Shown here one piece after another: positions 59,127 through 64,000 of a DNA stretch of 64,000 nucleotides. A program made the translations under genes and the position numbers. Every line of letters starts with the position of its first letter. Position 1 is the first letter of the stretch. Source of the DNA: SMWC01 sp964466315 (GTDB lineage Bacteria; Pseudomonadota; Gammaproteobacteria; Steroidobacterales; Rariloculaceae); contig CAYXNS010000001.1 in the NCBI GenBank assembly GCA_964466315.1, positions 1 to 64,000 on the forward strand, written 5' to 3'. The notes beneath the pieces were generated by a model. It searched no databases. It was not told the origin of the DNA and was given only the letters and a program-made list of their open reading frames with translations.

Positions 59127-60284
59127 GTGACGTCCAATCGCCGCCATCGCCGATTCATCGGCATCTGTCTGGTCTCGTTGCTTCCGGCCGGCTTCGACCC
59201 TGCCCGCGCACAGGACGATGAAGCAGCGGCACTGTACGAGGTCCAGAGCGAGATTCGCGAGCTCGAGGATCGCCTCGCGGGCCAACAAGCGAAGCGGGAG
59301 GCTGGTTGGCGCGCGCTCAGGGACGCCGAAGTTGCTGCAGCTACGGCAGTGGGTGCGTTACGGGATATCCGCGAGCAGCTCTCTACGCAGCGCGGGCGCC
59401 AGCAGGAGCTCGTTGAGGAGAGTCGCCTTGCGACGGTGCGGCTCGACCACGAGCGTGATGCGATGGCGCAGCAAGTCCGAATGAGCTATGTCACGGGCCG
59501 GCAGGAAGCGTTGAAGCTACTCTTGAATCAGGAAAGCCCCGAGCAATTGGGACGCATGGTCGTTTACTACGACTATCTCAATCGGGCTCGCAGCCGACGG
59601 GTCGAGGTCATCGAGACGGAGCTCGCGACGTTAACGCAGTTAGAGAAGGAGACCGTACAGGTCGCCGGCGATCTCAGGCGTCTCGAGGTGACCCAGGCTA
59701 CCGAGGTCGACAAACTGGAGTCATCACGGAACGATCGGCGAGCCGTGCTCGCGAGCCTAGAGCAGGACATTGCCGCATCAGACGAAGAGATGCGGCGGCT
59801 GCGAGCCGAATCGCAACGCCTCGGAGACCTCGTCGCGGAGATCGAGAAATCGCCGGAACTGTTCCCGCCAGAAGCACTGGGGGGTTTTCCGAGTGTCGAA
59901 GGCGAACTCGAATGGCCCGTTGCAGGTTCGCTGATCAGTGATTTCGGGGACGCACGCGCCGGTGGGCAGCTCCGCTGGAACGGCATCGTCATCGATGCGC
60001 CGGGCGGTACAGCCGTGCAGGCCGTCTACTATGGGCGCGTGGCGTATGCGGACTGGCTGCCGGGTCTCGGCCTGTTAATCATTCTCGATCACGGTGCCGG
60101 ATACATGAGCCTCTACGGGCATAATGAGGCACTGTTGAAAGTAGCGGGCGATTGGGTTGTGCTCGGGGAGACGATAGCTCACGTGGGCGACTCCGGTGGC
60201 CAGACTCGGACGGCGCTGTATTTCGAGATTCGCCGAGATGGAGAGCCCATCGATCCGCATCGCTGGATGGCCCGGGATCCGTGA
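59127..60284 (+). CDS. envC: murein hydrolase activator EnvC
   Basis: Periplasmic activator of the division amidases AmiA/B, 385 residues from GTG 59127. A signal peptide (IGICLVSLLPAGFDPARA) precedes a long coiled coil (about 35-260). The C-terminal LytM domain reads LRWNGIVIDAPGGTAVQAVY and SLYGHNEALL, without the His/Asp zinc ligands of active LytM enzymes, as in E. coli EnvC. The upstream in-frame extension is not conserved. gpmI, often adjacent, is missing. Confidence 0.93.
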   Translation: MTSNRRHRRFIGICLVSLLPAGFDPARAQDDEAAALYEVQSEIRELEDRLAGQQAKREAGWRALRDAEVAAATAVGALRDIREQLSTQRGRQQELVEESRLATVRLDHERDAMAQQVRMSYVTGRQEALKLLLNQESPEQLGRMVVYYDYLNRARSRRVEVIETELATLTQLEKETVQVAGDLRRLEVTQATEVDKLESSRNDRRAVLASLEQDIAASDEEMRRLRAESQRLGDLVAEIEKSPELFPPEALGGFPSVEGELEWPVAGSLISDFGDARAGGQLRWNGIVIDAPGGTAVQAVYYGRVAYADWLPGLGLLIILDHGAGYMSLYGHNEALLKVAGDWVVLGETIAHVGDSGGQTRTALYFEIRRDGEPIDPHRWMARDP

Positions 60285-60402
60285 GATACGCTGTAATGGG
60301 GCGCGGCGTTATCGCTACATATTAAGGTAATCCGCCGATACACCGGCCTCCCCGGCTATGCTAAGGTGCTCAAAAGAACACCGTGGGGGTGATGACTACC
60401 GC

Positions 60403-61641
60403 ATGTCTCTGAAAGTCAGAAGCGTATTGGTCCTCGTCGTGGGCACCGTTCTCGGTCTCACCGTCTCGCTCGGCAGTAATCTGCTGAGTGAGCGACAGTC
60501 GCGACAGGAATACAGCAGCAGCTCAGTGAGTATGCAGGATGTGCGGCTCCTGGCCGAAGTCCTGGAACGTGTTCGGCGTGAGTACGTTGACGTCATCGAT
60601 GATAGCCAGCTGATCGAGAGTGCGATTCGTGGTGTTATCGGCGAACTCGACTCCCACTCCCGATATCTTGGGCCGGAGGATTACGAAGAGATCCAGATAA
60701 GTACCACCGGGAACTACACGGGCGTGGGGCTCGACGTCAGCCTCGAAGAGGGCCGAGTCATCGTCGTAACACCACTCGACGACACGCCGGCCCAACGAGC
60801 CGGAATCTTGCCGGGCGACATGGTCGTCTCCGTCGATGACATTCCCGTGGATGAGGATTACGTCGAAGACACCATCGGCCGGATGCGTGGCCAACCCGGG
60901 ACTGGAGTCACGGTCGGTGTGGTTCGGGACGGTGAAGCCGAGCCACTTCGTTTTGCGCTGGTTCGTTCCGAGATTCAGGTAAAGACCGTTCGCAGTGAGT
61001 ATCTCGGTGATGGTTTCGCCTACATCAGGCTCACTGGGTTCTCCGATAGTACTGCCGATGACATGACGGTCGCTGCGACAGAGCTTCAAGCACAGGCGGA
61101 GAATCAGCTTCAGGGCCTCGTGTTGGATCTTCGCAATAATCCGGGCGGTGTCCTGGATGCGGCCATAGATGTTGCCGATGTGTTTCTTGACCGCGGGCTG
61201 ATAGTTCGCGGCACCGGCCGGGTTCGCGACTCCCGCTTCGAACACTTCGCGGATCAAGGCGACGTTCTGCGCGGCGTCGAGCTGGCGGTTCTGGTCAATG
61301 GCGGCTCTGCTTCCGCCTCGGAAATCGTTGCCGGGGCACTCAAGGATAACGATCGAGCCGAACTCGTCGGCGAAACGACCTATGGCAAGGGTTCCGTGCA
61401 GACCGTTATACCGCTCACGGCCGGCCACGCGATCAAACTAACGACAGCCAGATATCTGACGCCGAGCGGGCGGTCGATCAACGGTACGGGCATCGAGCCG
61501 GATCTCGTCGTCCATGCACGACATCCTCGAGAGCAGTATGGTCGCGCAGGCAGCATGATCGAACCCAGTGAGGACAATCAGCTTCTGGAGGCGCTTCGTG
61601 TCATCGGCTTCGATCCGGTAGAGCTCAGCAGGGCCCCGTGA
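60403..61641 (+). CDS. ctpA: C-terminal processing protease (S41 family)
   Basis: Periplasmic serine protease, 412 residues from ATG 60403 (an ATG at 60358 is in frame but adds a hydrophilic stretch before the signal). N-terminal signal/anchor helix SVLVLVVGTVLGLTVSLGS. A PDZ domain at about 100-185 (GVGLDVSLEEGRVIVVTPLD). The Ser-Lys dyad lies in GSASASE (about 301-307) and K329 in YGKGSVQT. In Pseudomonas CtpA trims peptidoglycan endopeptidases, and envC is its neighbour there too. Confidence 0.95.
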   Translation: MSLKVRSVLVLVVGTVLGLTVSLGSNLLSERQSRQEYSSSSVSMQDVRLLAEVLERVRREYVDVIDDSQLIESAIRGVIGELDSHSRYLGPEDYEEIQISTTGNYTGVGLDVSLEEGRVIVVTPLDDTPAQRAGILPGDMVVSVDDIPVDEDYVEDTIGRMRGQPGTGVTVGVVRDGEAEPLRFALVRSEIQVKTVRSEYLGDGFAYIRLTGFSDSTADDMTVAATELQAQAENQLQGLVLDLRNNPGGVLDAAIDVADVFLDRGLIVRGTGRVRDSRFEHFADQGDVLRGVELAVLVNGGSASASEIVAGALKDNDRAELVGETTYGKGSVQTVIPLTAGHAIKLTTARYLTPSGRSINGTGIEPDLVVHARHPREQYGRAGSMIEPSEDNQLLEALRVIGFDPVELSRAP

Positions 61642-61747
61642 TAGTGGGCCGAGGCAGATGTCGCCACCTGGCCTCACCTAGTCACCCGGACCCTCAGCAA
61701 GAACTCTTTAGCGCAGCGTAGCGGCACGAGATCTTTCTGGTTATACC

Positions 61748-62600
61748 GTGTGCCAAGACCCGTTCGAGAGAGGACTCGATATCAAGCAGGCGCAGCTCCG
61801 AGGGGTTGCGCGCAGCATCGCCGAGGTTGAATGGTTACTTCTCGCTCTTGTGATGCTGTATCTATTCGTCACAGCTCCGGAGTACGTGAGCCGGATCTCC
61901 GTGATCAGAAGTCTCCTCATCTTCGCCGGGCTCGTGCTCGCGTTCCGACTGGCTCCGGGGCTGCGAGAGCACACGCTCTTCAAGATTACGCTCGAGACCC
62001 CGGTTATGGTCGCGTTCCTAACGGCGATATTCTTTCAGACTGGTGGGGAGGCGAGCCCGTTCGTTAACCTCTATCTACTGCCGATAATTGCTGCCTCTCT
62101 TGCGTTGGGTAAGCGCGCAACCGTACTCGTCGTCCTGTTGGTCTCGGGTTGCTATTTCATGCTGGCGATTCTCCGAGGGGGCGTCGAGGTGATGTCACCA
62201 GCGCTGGCATCTAAAGCGGCGGGAGTTCTCGCGCCATTCTTTCTGGTCGCGTTCTTGACGACTATGCTCGCCGACAATATTCAGACAGCGAAGCGCAGGA
62301 TTCGCTCGCTCTCCGACCGAGATGAGTTAACGAATATCTACAATATCGGCGCCTTCATGCGGCTCGCGGAGGCGGAACACGCGCAATCGTTGCGAACGGA
62401 ACGGCCTTACGCTCTTCTCATGGTCGACGCTCGAAGCCGGGCCAAAGATGGTACGAGTCAACGTCAGCGTAGGAGCCGCGAGCTATCCTGTCGACGGCGA
62501 AAATATCGAGGCGCTCATGAAGTCGGCCGATCGAGCCATGTATAGAGATAAAGAGTTGCGTCAGACTCCGAAGGACCAGTTGATCGTACAGAAGACCTGA
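61748..62600 (+). pseudogene. membrane GGDEF protein, internally deleted and frameshifted
   Basis: GTG 61748 opens a protein with about six transmembrane helices (30-165), then a coiled segment and the start of a GGDEF domain (SDRDELTNIYNIGAFMRLAEA, ALLMVDA). At 62428-62436 the sequence jumps into another frame that reads the end of a GGDEF domain: VNVSVGAASYPVDG, MKSADRAMYRDKEL, to TGA 62600. Roughly 95 residues including the GGDEF loop itself are missing. Without the shift the frame stops at 62545 after an unrelated Arg-rich tail. The gene cannot make an active cyclase. Confidence 0.8.
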
Positions 62601-62609
62601 GTGATCTGA

Positions 62610-62900
62610 ATGAAGAAACAGCAGTCGAAGCCGGTGCTGGCGTTCATTGTCGCCGTGATCTTTCCTGGTTGCTCGCCTTCACCGCCCGACAGCATTTTGG
62701 TTCAAACGGCGGATCTGGTTCTGCGTGGGGGCAGGATCGTCACACTCGATTAGGAAGACATCAAAGGATCATTGGGCGTCGGCAAGCTCGCCAACATCGT
62801 CGTGTTATCGCAGGATATCCTGACGGTTCCGGACACGGAAGTGCTGTACACGATCAGCGGCGGCGATGTGAAATATCAAGCCGATCAGGTTGAGTCGTAA
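62610..62900 (+). pseudogene. remnant of an amidohydrolase-family lipoprotein gene
   Basis: ATG 62610 reads a lipoprotein-like signal (LAFIVAVIFPGC) and TADLVLRGGRIVTLD, the start of a YtcJ/amidohydrolase-3 protein, then hits TAG at 62751. In the same frame straight after the stop comes EDIKGSLGVGKLANIVVLSQ and DILTVPDTEVLYT, ISGGDV, the end of the same family, to TAA 62900. Several hundred central residues, including all metal ligands, are missing. The two ends are joined at the stop codon. Confidence 0.75.
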
Positions 62901-62912
62901 GTGCGGGCGACT

Positions 62913-63218
62913 ATGAGACGCGGACAGGAGTCCGGCACGGGTGCCGCGGCGGTTATCGTCGGCATGATCTTATTCGGGTGCGCAGAGCCGTCACCGCGAT
63001 CGTTGCCGGTAACAGCCGTACTGCAATGCTCGGACCCGCGCCCCGAGATTTGTACCCTGGAATACCTTCCCGTATGCGCAGTTCGCGACACCGGTGTCCG
63101 CTGCGCGACTACTCCATGTGAATCGACGGAACTTGCAACCTATAGCAATGCGTGCTCGGCTTGCAATGATCCCACCGTGCTCGGCCATTCCGAAGGCGCC
63201 TGTGAGGCGTTGCAGTGA
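62913..63218 (+). CDS. Kazal-like domain lipoprotein
   Basis: A 101-residue protein (ATG 62913; GTG 62901 also possible). A signal with lipobox LFGC is followed by a cysteine-rich domain with eight cysteines: CSDPRPEICTLEYLPVCA and TYSNACSAC, the pattern of Kazal-type serine protease inhibitor domains. In bacteria such lipoproteins are sporadic. Protease inhibition is only inferred. It follows the two eroded genes and precedes mltB. Confidence 0.7.
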   Translation: MRRGQESGTGAAAVIVGMILFGCAEPSPRSLPVTAVLQCSDPRPEICTLEYLPVCAVRDTGVRCATTPCESTELATYSNACSACNDPTVLGHSEGACEALQ

Positions 63219-63279
63219 ATCGAGTACACTCAATCGATGTGTTCCAGGAGACTTCCAGGCTGTACACATTGACTATATC

Positions 63280-64000
63280 GTGATTCGAAATGCGCTTACT
63301 CTTTCCGGATTACTGGCTTTGTCCGTCGGTTCGCAGCTTGCCATCGCGCAAGTCCCGGAGTTTTCGGTTTGGCTCGAAGCACTACGTGCCGAAGCGATCG
63401 AAGCAGGAATCTCGGCCGCGACCGTCGGCGAGGCGCTCGCAGGTGTGTTGCCGGTCGAACGCGTCACGGAGCTGGACCGGAACCAGCCCGAGTTCAGACT
63501 CGACTTCTGGGGATATCTGGACCGTGTTGTGTCCAACACGCGGATCGACCAGGGACGCGCTCATCTCGCGGAGCATAGTGAGATGCTGGAGGATGTCGCG
63601 TCGCGCTACGGCATTCCACCACAGGTGCTCGTCGCGGCATGGGCTATCGAGAGCAACTTCGGACGGACACAGGGAAGTTTTTCCGTGATCAGTGCGCTCG
63701 TCACGTTAGCGTACGATGAGAGGCGAGCGGCGTTTTTTCGCGCCGAGCTACTGCATGCGTTGAGAATATTGGATGAGGGGCATATAAGCCTCGAAAATAT
63801 GCTGGGATCCTGGGCAGGAGCGATGGGCCAGTTGCAGTTCATGCCCTCGACATTCATCGACTATGCCAGGGATGGGGATGGCGACGGCCGTAAGGATATC
63901 TGGACTAACGAGGCAGACGCGGTCGAGTCGGCCGCGAACTTCATGGCGAGAGCGGGGTGGCAGCCCGGCTATATCTGGGGACGACAAGTCACGCTACCCG
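63280..64000 (+). CDS. lytic murein transglycosylase, MltB family (3' end outside window)
   Basis: GTG 63280 opens a protein with a signal peptide (LSGLLALSVGSQLAIAQ) that runs off the window after 240 residues. The catalytic Glu124 is in AWAIESNFG. GAMGQLQFMPSTFIDYARDGDGDG and WTNEADAVESAANFM are strong signatures of the MltB/SLT_2 family. It cleaves peptidoglycan glycan strands to 1,6-anhydro-MurNAc. No lipobox is visible in the signal, so it may be a soluble periplasmic form. Confidence 0.9.
   Translation, partial: MIRNALTLSGLLALSVGSQLAIAQVPEFSVWLEALRAEAIEAGISAATVGEALAGVLPVERVTELDRNQPEFRLDFWGYLDRVVSNTRIDQGRAHLAEHSEMLEDVASRYGIPPQVLVAAWAIESNFGRTQGSFSVISALVTLAYDERRAAFFRAELLHALRILDEGHISLENMLGSWAGAMGQLQFMPSTFIDYARDGDGDGRKDIWTNEADAVESAANFMARAGWQPGYIWGRQVTLP

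Noticed and set aside
1..64000. tRNA, rRNA, CRISPR arrays, complete insertion sequences
   Set aside because: Reading the intergenic regions by eye I found no cloverleaf with a TTCGA arm, no rRNA segment, no spaced direct repeats and no transposase. A tRNAscan or covariance-model search would be decisive.

Overview
The window is about 64 kb of GC-rich DNA (roughly 58% GC by eye) from a gammaproteobacterium. It spans the chromosomal replication origin. The evidence is the ordered block parB-parA-rsmG ... mnmG ... mnmE ... yidC-rnpA-rpmH / dnaA-dnaN-recF-gyrB, together with the complete atpIBEFHAGDC operon, glmU-glmS and the gpsA-secB-yibN / envC neighbourhood. Genes left of dnaA lie mostly on the minus strand and dnaA-dnaN-recF-gyrB on the plus strand, as expected for forks leaving an origin at about 38.2-39.9 kb. 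A run of 10 Ns at 7502-7511 shows this is a scaffolded draft or metagenome assembly. I cannot place it below class; a deep Xanthomonadales/Chromatiales-like or uncultured marine lineage would fit.

Layout. 0-8 kb: tail of an uncharacterised secreted-type protein, tag, aroE, gorA, prlC, xthA and an HD-domain gene broken by the gap. 7.7-8.03 kb: a 28% GC island flanked by two copies of the last codons of glmS, the best candidate here for an undescribed integration event. 8-20.9 kb: glmS, glmU, the ATP synthase operon, parB, parA, rsmG. 20.9-26.2 kb: a four-gene peptide ABC transporter (oppA-B-C-DF) inserted between rsmG and mnmG. 26.2-28.1 kb: mnmG. 28.3-34.2 kb: a second insertion, between mnmG and mnmE. 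It holds a degenerate GGDEF protein, a secreted single-haem beta-propeller-like protein with a 24-codon leader ORF, a PQQ-type sugar dehydrogenase, a two-gene unit with a Mesh1-like (p)ppGpp hydrolase, and a gene fragment. 34.2-44.6 kb: mnmE, a gutted OsmC gene, yidC, rnpA, rpmH, origin, dnaA, dnaN, recF, gyrB.

44.5-52.4 kb: plsC-like acyltransferase, gmhB and a single-chain glycyl-tRNA synthetase at the place where relatives carry glyQ-glyS. Then comes a nitrogen module: glnA behind a sigma-54 promoter and an NtrC-like box, a DUF4124 protein, ntrB and ntrC. 52.4-58.6 kb: a REP-like repeat, a GnnA-like oxidoreductase with lpxA, a DRG-like TGS GTPase, a class 1B dihydroorotate dehydrogenase, trmL, gpsA, secB. 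58.6-64 kb: rhodanese, envC, ctpA, two eroded genes (a membrane GGDEF protein and an amidohydrolase), a Kazal-like lipoprotein and an MltB-type transglycosylase cut by the window end.

Most of the window is housekeeping: replication and segregation, ATP synthesis, wall and LPS precursors, tRNA modification, nitrogen control. The unusual content is in the insertions within the origin block, in the glmS-end duplication, and in three genes (OsmC-like, GGDEF, amidohydrolase) that keep both ends but have lost the interior encoding their active site.
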